A stretch of DNA of 64,000 nt from an uncultured Methanobacteriaceae archaeon (GTDB lineage Archaea; Methanobacteriota; Methanobacteria; Methanobacteriales; Methanobacteriaceae). Position numbers and translations under genes: made by a program. Under the pieces are notes generated by a model that saw only the letters and a list, made by a program, of their open reading frames with translations, made no database searches and was not told where the DNA came from. The stretch's first letter is position 1. Each line of letters opens with the position of its first letter. Location: contig CACZOU010000026.1 of NCBI GenBank assembly GCA_902782945.1, positions 56,310 through 120,309 of the forward strand. The letters are read 5' to 3'. This document shows, piece by piece, positions 53,735 to 62,778 of this stretch.

Positions 53735-54901
53735 TTATGGTAATATTTCATCTATAACTTCTACAACTTTATCTAATTCTTCTCTTGTGATGAGTAGTGG
53801 TGGTACAAATCTAATTACGTTACCATTTGTAACATTTATAAGAACTCCTTTTTCTTGAGCTTTAGCTACTAAGTCACCACAGTCATAGTTAATATCTACA
53901 CCCACCATTAAACCTTTTCCCCGTACCTCATTGATACAGTCGTGGTTTTCTTTTAAAGATTCTAGTTTTTCCATGAAGTATTGACCATTATCATGTGATT
54001 TTTGAACAAGGTTTTCTTCATCGTATATGTCTAGTACTGCTGATGCTACTGAACATACTAATGCTGTTCCACCAAATGTAGAAGCATGGTCTCCAGGATT
54101 AAATGCATCTGCAATTTCTTTGTTTGCAAGTACTAATCCCATTGGTAAACCTCCTGCTACTGCTTTAGCACAGGTTGTTATGTCTGGTACTGTGTTTGTT
54201 AGTTCTGATGCAAAGAATTTACCAGTACGGCCAAAACCGGTTTGTACTTCATCGAAGATTAATAATATGTTCTTTTCGTCACATAATTTTCTAAGTGATG
54301 GTAGGTAATCATCATCAGGTACTCTTACTCCACTTTCTCCCTGTATAGGTTCTACTAGTATTGCTGCTGTATCATCTGTGATTGCTTCTTCTGCCTGTTT
54401 TATGTTGTTGTAATCTATGTATTTAAAGCCTGATGGTAGTGGTGCGAATCCTTTTTTAACTTTGTCTTGTCCTGTTGCTGTTAATGTTGCAAGAGTTCTT
54501 CCGTGGAATGAACCATTTGTTGTTATGATTTCTCCTTTGCCTGTGTATTTACGTGCAAGTTTTATTGCACCTTCATTTGCTTCTGCTCCACTGTTAGCAA
54601 AGAATACTTTATCATGTGGTGATTTTTTAACGATTTTTTCTGCGTATTTTGCTTGTTCCTCAGTGTAGTATAGGTTTGACACGTGTATTAATTTTTTTGC
54701 TTGTTCTGCTATCACTTTTGCAACTTTTTCGTGTGTATGTCCTATGCTGTTTACTGCTATTCCTGCTACACAGTCTATGTATTCATTACCTTCTTTATCG
54801 TAAACTTTACTACCATGTCCATGGTCTATTACTAAATCATATCTTCCATATGTATGCATTACATATGTATCAAGTGTATCTTTAACTTCTTGTGTATTCA
54901 A
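53735..54901 (-). CDS. argD: Acetylornithine aminotransferase ArgD
   Basis: A 388-residue class III PLP aminotransferase of arginine biosynthesis. It converts N-acetylglutamate semialdehyde to N-acetylornithine. Visible features include FANSGAEANEGAIKLAR near 90, the SFHGRT segment near 122, IFDEVQTGFGRTGKFFA near 200-216 and the PLP lysine in TTCAKAVAGGLPMG near 236. The start is placed at TTG 54901 because GGAGG lies eight bases upstream; the TTG at 54916 is itself part of that site. argF is 3.6 kb away on the same strand, and hisF and purD lie nearby, making this an amino-acid and purine biosynthesis neighbourhood. Confidence 0.93.
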   Translation of the reverse strand: MNTQEVKDTLDTYVMHTYGRYDLVIDHGHGSKVYDKEGNEYIDCVAGIAVNSIGHTHEKVAKVIAEQAKKLIHVSNLYYTEEQAKYAEKIVKKSPHDKVFFANSGAEANEGAIKLARKYTGKGEIITTNGSFHGRTLATLTATGQDKVKKGFAPLPSGFKYIDYNNIKQAEEAITDDTAAILVEPIQGESGVRVPDDDYLPSLRKLCDEKNILLIFDEVQTGFGRTGKFFASELTNTVPDITTCAKAVAGGLPMGLVLANKEIADAFNPGDHASTFGGTALVCSVASAVLDIYDEENLVQKSHDNGQYFMEKLESLKENHDCINEVRGKGLMVGVDINYDCGDLVAKAQEKGVLINVTNGNVIRFVPPLLITREELDKVVEVIDEILP

Positions 54902-55106
54902 AAAAATAGCCTCCAAATAGTGTGTTATGTTATTTAATATAATGAAAATTAAGATTTTAAAAAATATAATATTCTATTTTATATTTTATATTCTATTAAC
55001 TATATATATTATCATTTAAGTAGATACGATGAAGTTAGTTGCTAAGTTATTATAAACAATGAGTTTATTATATACCTTATAACATAAGATTAATTAGGTG
55101 AAAATA

Positions 55107-55538
55107 ATGAAAAAAGCCGTTATAAAGACAGAAAAAGGTGACATTACATTAGAATTATATCCTAATGAAGCACCTGGAACAGTAGCAAACTTTGAAAAAT
55201 TAGCAAACAGTGGATTTTATGATGGTCTAACATTCCACAGAGTAATACCCGACTTTGTAATTCAAGGTGGAGATCCTAACGGAGATGGAACCGGTGGACC
55301 TGGATACACAATTAAATGTGAAACCGAAGGTAACCCACATAAACACGGTACTGGTGCTTTATCCATGGCTCATGCAGGAAAAGATACTGGTGGAAGTCAA
55401 TTTTTCATAACTCATAGCCCACAACCACATCTCGACGGAGTACATACTGTATTTGGTCAAGTAATTGATGGTATGGATGTTGTCTACAAAATTAGACAAG
55501 GTGACGTTATGACAAAAGTAACAGTTACAGATGAATAA
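55107..55538 (+). CDS. Cyclophilin-type peptidyl-prolyl isomerase
   Basis: A 143-residue cyclophilin, which catalyses cis-trans isomerisation of proline bonds and helps protein folding. Motifs: [20 protein letters not shown] at the N-terminus, [21 protein letters not shown] with the catalytic arginine, [20 protein letters not shown] and [18 protein letters not shown]. It is the small, bacterial-like cytoplasmic form. I start at ATG 55107 because AGGTGA lies upstream at normal distance; the GTG at 55098 is part of that site. It is divergent from argD. Confidence 0.95.
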   Translation: MKKAVIKTEKGDITLELYPNEAPGTVANFEKLANSGFYDGLTFHRVIPDFVIQGGDPNGDGTGGPGYTIKCETEGNPHKHGTGALSMAHAGKDTGGSQFFITHSPQPHLDGVHTVFGQVIDGMDVVYKIRQGDVMTKVTVTDE

Positions 55539-55660
55539 AATTAAATAAAATTTTAAATAATAAAAAAAATAGATAGAATAATAGAATTTATGTAATATTC
55601 ATTCTAACCCTTCACCTCCCTAAAAATACATTTTCTAACATATTTCTAGGAATTCTTATT

Positions 55661-56584
55661 TTAGATGTTTTTAATCTTTTCCATTAATCCAGATAGTCTT
55701 GCATAGTTAAATAGATATAACTGTATATATCCGGCATATTGTCCAAACTTTTCTTGTCCAAAATCCACTATAACATTATTAGCTTGTCTTTTACTATCAA
55801 AATATAAATAGGAAGTTATTCTGTTTATCCATACATCAACAGGGTATGCTTCACGTTTATGATAACCATATAATAAAATACAATCTGCTACTTTAGGTCC
55901 TACTCCTTCTAATTCTATTACCTTATCATATGCATCGCTGTAATTCATTTTATCTAATGTATCATGGAATTCTGAATCGGATAATATCATTTTAGATGAG
56001 TTTATCATGTATGAACTTCTGTATCCTACACCATATTCTTTAAGGTCTGCCTCTGGTATGTCAACAAATACCTCTTCATCTGGAAAGATATATCCACTTT
56101 TATTATTGATTGTTACTTTTTTACCATATGCTTCTTTTATTTGCATTATTGATGATGTCCATCGTTTTATAGAATTATTTGCTGAACATATTGAGGAAAT
56201 TATACATTCAAATGGAAATTGAGCTTTATATAATCTTAATCCCTTGTTAAAACTATATACCTCACTTAACTCATTATTATCTGCTAGAAAATCATATACT
56301 TCTGTTATATTGTATTCTAGGTCAAATATATAGAATAATGTACTTCTTATGTGTTCTTCATTCACTTCTTCTTTACTGTAATAGTTAACAATTAAAGGCG
56401 TGTTTGTATCTTGCTGTGTTACTTCTACTAATACTAATGTATCATCTACTAGTAATATTTCGGAGTATACGTCACCTTCATGATTCCATGGTGGTTGACT
56501 TGTTTGTCCTGAATTTAGTGTTAATTCTAGGTTAAAATCTCCATCATATTCCTCATTGTTAATTGTAAAGCTTCCTGTTACCAT
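55661..56584 (-). CDS. OGG1-type 8-oxoguanine DNA glycosylase/AP lyase
   Basis: A 307-residue DNA glycosylase of the OGG1 family. The N-terminal 110 residues are the OGG_N-like beta domain (LNSGQTSQPPW). The HhH-GPD block is LEGVGPKVADCILLYGY, with catalytic K231 followed 19 residues later by D250 in YPVDVW, the same spacing as K249/D268 in human OGG1. It removes 8-oxoguanine and cuts the abasic site by beta-elimination. GGTGA precedes the ATG. The gene stands in a minus-strand series (hisF, Ntn hydrolase, then this gene), separated from the last by 62 bp. Confidence 0.88.
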   Translation of the reverse strand: MVTGSFTINNEEYDGDFNLELTLNSGQTSQPPWNHEGDVYSEILLVDDTLVLVEVTQQDTNTPLIVNYYSKEEVNEEHIRSTLFYIFDLEYNITEVYDFLADNNELSEVYSFNKGLRLYKAQFPFECIISSICSANNSIKRWTSSIMQIKEAYGKKVTINNKSGYIFPDEEVFVDIPEADLKEYGVGYRSSYMINSSKMILSDSEFHDTLDKMNYSDAYDKVIELEGVGPKVADCILLYGYHKREAYPVDVWINRITSYLYFDSKRQANNVIVDFGQEKFGQYAGYIQLYLFNYARLSGLMEKIKNI

Positions 56585-56646
56585 TATTTCACCAAATAAA
56601 TAAAAAAATTTTCAAAAAAAGGATGTAATTGAAATTTGTGTTGTGT

Positions 56647-57573
56647 TCAGAATTCAGGGTATGTTATCTGTTTTTGTTTTACCCATTGAATTCCATTCTC
56701 TTTCGTTATTGTTGCAACATCTATTGGTCCACCTACTCCTTGTATGTCTCCATTATCCATATTTACTCCATCAGCATATCTTTGAATCATTGATGTTGCT
56801 TTTATTAGAAATACTGCGATGTCTACTCCATCCTGTAATGTTAGTAATCCCCATGGTATGTTGTATTCTATACCTCTTAATTGTCGTAATACTTCCTCTT
56901 GTGGAACTGTTGATAATGTTTTTTGGAATAACGGTAGATTTAGCATTTTTCCATCATATCCTAAAATCATCCTTGATACAAGATCTCCTTGTCCTACCCA
57001 GGTACTTCCATACTCATTATTTCCACGTTTTTTATCTATTCTTCCAGGAAATCTTATTTCATATGTTTCTGAAGTTCCATCTTTATTATATCCACTAATC
57101 AGTAGATTTACTGGTTCTATATTAAGATGACCTTTTTCTATTTTTCCTGATGGCTGTTTAATTCTGAATTCTACTGAATCATTGATTTTTTCTATTGATA
57201 ATACTTCAGCTCCATTTCGTTCTGCATCCATTTTTAGTTGTTGTGCAGACATATCTAATTGTTGTTCCCATGGATAGTTATCATTTGTATATTCATGTAT
57301 TCCTACAGCTATATCCTCTACTGTTAAATTTTCAAGGTCTGTTTTATTACAATAATCCTTAATATATGTTGACACATTTTTTTGAATTCCTGTTTTATCT
57401 GCAAAGAATGCTAATCCTGCTGTTCCGATTATTATTCTATTATCTACTTCAAATAGTTTGTATGCACTGTTTGTTGATATTCTTGTTATCTGTTTATTAT
57501 TTCTCTGTGTTTGTCTACTATCTGAGGCCATTACTATTCCATCAGGTGTTGTCACGTTTATAATTAGTGTCAT
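56647..57573 (-). CDS. Proteasome-like Ntn hydrolase
   Basis: A 308-residue protein whose N-terminal 100 residues match the beginning of proteasome beta, HslV and Anbu subunits: TLIINVTTPDGIVMASDSRQ, then AYKLFEVDNRIIIGTAG. If the initial methionine is removed, threonine becomes residue 1, aspartate falls exactly at position 17 (as D17 of the proteasome) and lysine at 38 (near K33). The C-terminal 200 residues are longer and different from proteasome subunits. It begins 18 bp after the hisF stop, so it is in the hisF operon. It is probably a self-compartmentalised or stand-alone hydrolase of unknown substrate. Conserved active residues argue against a dead homologue. Confidence 0.75.
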   Translation of the reverse strand: MTLIINVTTPDGIVMASDSRQTQRNNKQITRISTNSAYKLFEVDNRIIIGTAGLAFFADKTGIQKNVSTYIKDYCNKTDLENLTVEDIAVGIHEYTNDNYPWEQQLDMSAQQLKMDAERNGAEVLSIEKINDSVEFRIKQPSGKIEKGHLNIEPVNLLISGYNKDGTSETYEIRFPGRIDKKRGNNEYGSTWVGQGDLVSRMILGYDGKMLNLPLFQKTLSTVPQEEVLRQLRGIEYNIPWGLLTLQDGVDIAVFLIKATSMIQRYADGVNMDNGDIQGVGGPIDVATITKENGIQWVKQKQITYPEF

Positions 57574-57591
57574 ATTAATCGCCAGTTCTTT

Positions 57592-58416
57592 TTATAATCT
57601 TATTGAAATATTTTTATTTTTAAGATATTGTTTTACTTCAGGTATTGGATATTCATCAAAGTGAAATATACTAGCTGCTAGTGCTGCATCAGCTTTTCCC
57701 TTGTCAAATGCCTCGTATATATGTTCTGGATTTCCCACACCACCTGATGCTATAACAGGTATTGTGACGTTCTCACTTATTGTACGTGTTAAGTCTAAAT
57801 CATATCCTACTTTAGTTCCATCACGGTCCATACTTGTTAGTAGTATTTCTCCTGCTCCACGTTCTTCACATTCAATTGCCCATTTAACTGCATCTATTCC
57901 TGTGAATTCACGTCCGCCATATATACTACAGTCAAACCAACAATATCCCTCATCAGTTTCCACTATATAGTGTTCATCTGATTCACTTGGATTATCAACA
58001 TATCTTCTCTTTGCATCTATACCTATTACACATGCTTGGCTTCCTACTAGTTCAGATGCTCTGTTGATTAGTGATGGATCTTTTATAGCAGCAGTATTTG
58101 TAGAACATTTATCAGCTCCTGCTTTTAACATGTTAACATAATCATCCACTTTACGTATTCCTCCACCAACACATATTGGTACAAATACATTTTCTACTGC
58201 TTTTTTTATAACATCAGCCATGGTTGACCTGTGTTCATGGGATGCAGTTATATCTAGAAATACTATTTCATCAGCACCTTGTTGGTAGTATTTTGTTGCT
58301 AATTCTACAGGATTACCTGCATATCGAATCTGTTTAAATTCAACTCCTTTTACTACACGTCCCTCTGGTACTTGTAAATCACAATCTAAACATGGTATTA
58401 TTCTTTTTGATAACAT
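57592..58416 (-). CDS. hisF: Imidazole glycerol phosphate synthase subunit HisF
   Basis: A 274-residue TIM-barrel cyclase. With ammonia from the glutaminase HisH it turns PRFAR into imidazole glycerol phosphate and AICAR, linking histidine and purine synthesis. Motifs: [13 protein letters not shown] (catalytic aspartate 11-type), [14 protein letters not shown] near 90, [20 protein letters not shown] with the second catalytic aspartate, and [17 protein letters not shown]. Compared with usual HisF there is a short insertion (DLQVPEG) after CLDC. I start at ATG 58416, which fits the family N-terminus and has GGAAG upstream; the GTG at 58428 is extra. A proteasome-like gene follows in the operon. 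Confidence 0.95.
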   Translation of the reverse strand: MLSKRIIPCLDCDLQVPEGRVVKGVEFKQIRYAGNPVELATKYYQQGADEIVFLDITASHEHRSTMADVIKKAVENVFVPICVGGGIRKVDDYVNMLKAGADKCSTNTAAIKDPSLINRASELVGSQACVIGIDAKRRYVDNPSESDEHYIVETDEGYCWFDCSIYGGREFTGIDAVKWAIECEERGAGEILLTSMDRDGTKVGYDLDLTRTISENVTIPVIASGGVGNPEHIYEAFDKGKADAALAASIFHFDEYPIPEVKQYLKNKNISIRL

Positions 58417-58520
58417 TTTTACTTCCACTCTAAAAGTTTAAAAAAAAATTATTTTTTATATGGTGTTGATTTATTGTAATAAAAAGATAATTTGGGAAAG
58501 GTTCTTTTGTTAATTATCTT

Positions 58521-59426
58521 CTATTCTTTTAATATATGATATAATATTGCTTTCTGTGCGTGTAACCTATTTTCTGCTTGATCCCATATTGCTGATTGAG
58601 ATGAGGTCATTACTTCATCTGTTATTTCTTGATCTCTTATTGCAGGTAAACAGTGCATAACTATTGCATCGGATTTTGCTTCTGATAATAGTTGTTTGTT
58701 TATTTGGTATGGTCTGAATATCCTCTCTCTTTCTTCTTGTTCTTCTTCATCACCCATACTTACCCAAACATCAGTATATAGTATATCTGCATTTTCTACT
58801 GCTTTGTGTATGTCTTCTTCAATTGTTATTGTAGCATTCGTTTTTTCTGCTACTTTTTTTGCTCTATCATATATTTCTTTATCTGGTTCATAGCCTTTTG
58901 GACATGATACAGTCATATCCATACCTACATATGCTGCTGCTAATAGTAGTGAATTACATACATTATTTCCATCACCAACAAACACTAGTTTCCTATTAAA
59001 ATCTCCTTTATATTCTTTGATTGTTAATAAATCAGCGAATGCTTGACAAGGATGTTCTTTATCAGTTAATCCACTGATAATAGGTATTGTAGCATACTTA
59101 ACTAGTTCTTCTACTGTTTCATGTTTCTTTGCTCTTATCATTATACAGTCAAGGAATCGTGACAGTACACGTGCTGTGTCAGATATTGGTTCTCCTCTAT
59201 TTAACTGTAAATCTTTACTTGATAAATATAATGGTGTTCCACCTAGCTGATTCATTCCAACTTCAAAGGATACTCTTGTTCTTGTTGATGATTTTTCAAA
59301 AATCATTCCTAAATATTTGTCTTTAAACGGTTTTTCTTTTATTTTGCCTGATTTTAAATCTGCTGCTGTGTCAAGTATATCGAATACTTCATCTTTTGCA
59401 TCAGACATTGATAATAAATTGTCCAT
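58521..59426 (-). CDS. argF: Ornithine carbamoyltransferase ArgF
   Basis: A 301-residue enzyme joining carbamoyl phosphate and ornithine to make citrulline. The carbamoyl-phosphate motif is [14 protein letters not shown] near 44-57. [11 protein letters not shown] and the [12 protein letters not shown] motif are at about 100 and 125, the ornithine-binding [11 protein letters not shown] segment is near 220, and the catalytic cysteine lies in [11 protein letters not shown] near 255. Length and motifs are normal. GGAAGGAA precedes the ATG. It works in the same pathway as ArgD 3.6 kb away on the same strand. Confidence 0.96.
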   Translation of the reverse strand: MDNLLSMSDAKDEVFDILDTAADLKSGKIKEKPFKDKYLGMIFEKSSTRTRVSFEVGMNQLGGTPLYLSSKDLQLNRGEPISDTARVLSRFLDCIMIRAKKHETVEELVKYATIPIISGLTDKEHPCQAFADLLTIKEYKGDFNRKLVFVGDGNNVCNSLLLAAAYVGMDMTVSCPKGYEPDKEIYDRAKKVAEKTNATITIEEDIHKAVENADILYTDVWVSMGDEEEQEERERIFRPYQINKQLLSEAKSDAIVMHCLPAIRDQEITDEVMTSSQSAIWDQAENRLHAQKAILYHILKE

Positions 59427-59632
59427 TTTATTCCTTCCCCTTTAATAAAAAAATTTTTTTTATAAACTATAATTTCGAATAATAAATAATATATCTATTT
59501 GTTTTAAGTAATTAAAAAAGATTATTAAATTACGTAGATATTATCGAAAATAATTAAAAAAAAAATTATAAAATATGATTGATTAAGAAAAAAATAGTGG
59601 TAGTATGAAATTAAATAAGAATAATATTAAAA

Positions 59633-60949
59633 TTATCCTCTAATCTCTTTCATATGCTCTATTTTCTCATTTAACAATGCTTCTGTAGCAACATCACGTC
59701 TATGGTATACTTCACCATTAATATAGTTTATTGCTTCTTCACATGCTTTTTCTGATTCGCTTATTGTATCTCTTACTGCTAGTACTGCTATTGCTCTTGA
59801 TGAAGTTAATTTTATATCATCATTTTCATCACTGTATACTGCTGCATAGTATACTTCAGCATCCAAATCATTGATTTTTTCTTCATCAATTGTTACTATT
59901 GTGTCATTTGCTTCTGTGTTTGGATATTTATCTGGCACTACATATTTACATACAGATGCTTTGTTACTGAATACTACTGTATTTAATTCTCCGTCTACTA
60001 TTTGTCTTGCTATCTGTGCTAAGTCATATTCTAGTAGTGATAATACATTCATTGATTCTGGATCACCAAATCTTGCATTGTATTCTATGATTTTTGGTCC
60101 ATCTGCACATAGCATGAATTGTCCATATAATATTCCTTTGTATGGTTCTGCCTCTTCTTTTATTGCATCTATTGTTTGTTTCATTATGGATACTGATTCA
60201 TCGTAATCTTTTTTAGTTAAAAAAGGCAATAGATGATTTTTATCAGAGTATGAACCCATTCCACCAGTTATCGGTCCTTTATTTCCTTCGAATGCATGTG
60301 GATGATCCTGTGCTGCTGGCATTGGTAAAATATGTTCTCCATCTACAAATGCCTGTATTGTGTATTCTTCTCCGAGTAATAATTCTTCTATTACTACTCC
60401 TTCAAATCCACCCATTTTCTGGTCGAAAATCTCTTTTACATATTCTTTTGCTTCATTATTATCTGCTAGTTGATCACCAACAATTTTAACTCCTTTTCCA
60501 CCAGTTAATCCTATAGGTTTTATTACTACTGGACCACCAAACTCATCGATGTACTTAAATGCTTCGTCAAGATCATAAAATGTTCCATGTTTTATTGATC
60601 CTGGTATATTATAATCATCGAATAACTGTCTCATAAATGCTTTGTTTGTTTCTATTTGTGCTGCTTTCTTTGTTGGTCCTACAGAAGGGATTCCTTCTTT
60701 TGCTAATTCATCTACAATACCCTTTTCCAGAGGTGCTTCAGGTCCGATAAATGCTAATTCCACTTCATTATCCTTTGCAAATTTAATTATTGAACCAAAG
60801 TCTGATTCATCATTTACTTCATAGTTTACAGATAATCTTGCTAGTCCTGGATTTTTTCTTCCCATATATGTGTATACATCTGCAGTCCTATCTAATGCCT
60901 TAGCTATTGCATGTTCACGTGCACCGCTACCTACTACTAATATTTTCAT
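59633..60949 (-). CDS. purD: Phosphoribosylamine-glycine ligase PurD
   Basis: A 438-residue ATP-grasp ligase, the second step of purine synthesis: phosphoribosylamine plus glycine plus ATP gives GAR. Motifs: ILVVGSGAREHAIAKAL at the N-terminus, FIGPEAPLEKGIVDEL near 69, VIKPIGLTGGKGVKIV near 146 (nucleotide clamp), DHPHAFEGNKGPITGGMGSY near 219 and IEYNARFGDPESMNVLSLL near 291 with the magnesium-binding glutamate and asparagine. The length is normal for archaeal PurD. It is monocistronic on the minus strand. Confidence 0.96.
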   Translation of the reverse strand: MKILVVGSGAREHAIAKALDRTADVYTYMGRKNPGLARLSVNYEVNDESDFGSIIKFAKDNEVELAFIGPEAPLEKGIVDELAKEGIPSVGPTKKAAQIETNKAFMRQLFDDYNIPGSIKHGTFYDLDEAFKYIDEFGGPVVIKPIGLTGGKGVKIVGDQLADNNEAKEYVKEIFDQKMGGFEGVVIEELLLGEEYTIQAFVDGEHILPMPAAQDHPHAFEGNKGPITGGMGSYSDKNHLLPFLTKKDYDESVSIMKQTIDAIKEEAEPYKGILYGQFMLCADGPKIIEYNARFGDPESMNVLSLLEYDLAQIARQIVDGELNTVVFSNKASVCKYVVPDKYPNTEANDTIVTIDEEKINDLDAEVYYAAVYSDENDDIKLTSSRAIAVLAVRDTISESEKACEEAINYINGEVYHRRDVATEALLNEKIEHMKEIRG

Positions 60950-61165
60950 TCTATATTCACATCCCGTTAATTTAAGTGATATTCCGTTATTTCTTAATCT
61001 ATCATGAAATAGTAACGTTATTAATATATATAATTTTTATATTTTTATTAATTTTCTATTAAATTTAACATTAATCATTAATTCAGAAAGGATACTTAAT
61101 AAAGTTAAAATAAGCATCTAAAAAAAATAGAAAAAATAACTACTATTAGTTAGTAATTATTAAAT

Positions 61166-62548
61166 TCAATGCGTGCCTCTTAGTTCAATCTCTTTAAATC
61201 TTTTTAAATATAATTCAAATACTAATAAAGCTACTAATGAACCTACAAGCACACCTATAGTCATACCATATAATATGCCTTTTACTCCCCATGAGAATAC
61301 AAAGCCTAAGATATAAGAGAATAACAATATCAAGATTACTTCACGATTAACTGTTAGGATTAAAGACATTGTTCCTTTTCCCATTCCCTGTAAAACATTT
61401 GCAGAAACAATACCTATTGCACCAGCAATAAGGAATAAAGACAGGTCTCTTAAACATTGAACTATTAATGTATTTAAAGATCCACTATTAGAACCATATG
61501 CAAATAGATATGCTATTTGTGGAGCAAACAAGTATATTATAATTAATGATATACAGGAGACTATTAAACTTAATTTAATTGAATAATGACCTGTAGTTTT
61601 AAGTTTATTATAATTTCTCTCACCAAATGCAACTCCCGCAACTGTAATAGCAGCTATACCAACACCGACTGTAGGCATTGTAGCAATTTCAATAATACTA
61701 AATGCAGATGTGAATGATGCTACAATAGCAGTTCCAGCAACAATTGACAACATTCCATTTGTAACTATGTTTACAACTGCCATTATTAATTCTTCAATAC
61801 TTGCAGGAAGTCCGACAGCTAATAAATCCTTAATAACAGTCCATTTGAATTTAAACCTATTAATTCCATAATCCAGATAAGTAGACTTACTTATATATAA
61901 CCAGTAAACTGCCAGTAAATCAGGAATAATATTCGATATCACAGTGGAATAAGCTGCACCAGTTAATCCAAAGTTTAATAGATATATCATTACAGGATCA
62001 AGAACAATATTTATTATTCCTCCAGAAACCATGATGAATGTTGAACGTTTTACATCCCCTTCAGCTCTTAATTGATTTGCAAAAAGACCATTTAACAGGA
62101 ATGCAAATGTACCTATAAATATTATAGAAATATAACTTTCAGCATATGTTAATACTTCTGAAGCTCCTATTAAAACAATTATAGGTTTTAAAAAAGGTAT
62201 TATTATGATTGGAATTAATATTGAAAATAGTACTACAATCAACAATCCATGAATACCAGCATTACTTGCTTCATCATAATTATTAGAACCAATATATCGT
62301 GAGATTAATGAATTTGCACCAGCACCTAAACCATTACCTAATCCTACAATAACCATGTAAAGAGGTGCTACAAATCCTAATGCTGCAAGCGGCTCAGTTC
62401 CTAAACCTGCAATCCATATTCTATCTATAATATTATACAGACTCATAATTAAAAGTGAAATAATTAAAGGCGGAGCTAATTTTCTAATTGCTTCTTTAGG
62501 ATCTCCTCTAATTATATCAACATTATCATTACTTTTGTTTTCATCCAT
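61166..62548 (-). CDS. MATE-family multidrug/toxin extrusion transporter
   Basis: A 460-residue membrane protein with twelve hydrophobic helices and the MATE signature. The N-terminal half has KLAPPLIISLLIMSLYNIID and GFVAPLYMVIVGLGNGLGAG, and the C-terminal half repeats the fold after a loop near 225-240 (VIKDLLAVGLPASIEELIMA). Such carriers export cationic drugs or metabolites in exchange for sodium or protons. The natural substrate in methanogens is unknown. GGTGA lies directly before the ATG. It is transcribed away from the acetolactate synthase gene, with 230 bp between. Confidence 0.88.
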   Translation of the reverse strand: MDENKSNDNVDIIRGDPKEAIRKLAPPLIISLLIMSLYNIIDRIWIAGLGTEPLAALGFVAPLYMVIVGLGNGLGAGANSLISRYIGSNNYDEASNAGIHGLLIVVLFSILIPIIIIPFLKPIIVLIGASEVLTYAESYISIIFIGTFAFLLNGLFANQLRAEGDVKRSTFIMVSGGIINIVLDPVMIYLLNFGLTGAAYSTVISNIIPDLLAVYWLYISKSTYLDYGINRFKFKWTVIKDLLAVGLPASIEELIMAVVNIVTNGMLSIVAGTAIVASFTSAFSIIEIATMPTVGVGIAAITVAGVAFGERNYNKLKTTGHYSIKLSLIVSCISLIIIYLFAPQIAYLFAYGSNSGSLNTLIVQCLRDLSLFLIAGAIGIVSANVLQGMGKGTMSLILTVNREVILILLFSYILGFVFSWGVKGILYGMTIGVLVGSLVALLVFELYLKRFKEIELRGTH

Positions 62549-62715
62549 TTCTTCACCAAATAAAACTTAAATTATATCTTCCTATTTTTCAAGAATTCAT
62601 ATGAGAATACCGGATGTCTTAATTCTTTTGTAAAATTTTTAATAATCATTCTATTTAACTGTTCACATCCAGCTAGCTTAATTCATAAAAAAATATAATT
62701 CTTTCAAATAACATA

Positions 62716-62725
62716 TTTATATAAT
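62716..62725 (+). promoter_or_regulatory. TATA box for the acetolactate synthase gene
   Basis: TTTATATAAT matches the archaeal consensus. Transcription would start about 25 bp later, near 62,748, which leaves a leader of about 30 nt containing GGTG before the chosen ATG at 62779. Confidence 0.4.
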
Positions 62726-62778
62726 AATAAAAAATAATTGAGATTTACAATTTCAATATGGAAAAAATTGGTGTTAAA

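Noticed and set aside
56643..57098. Plus-strand leucine-rich open frame that looks like a membrane protein
   Set aside because: It is antisense to the Ntn hydrolase gene; the leucine/histidine richness comes from the complement of glutamate, asparagine and lysine codons.
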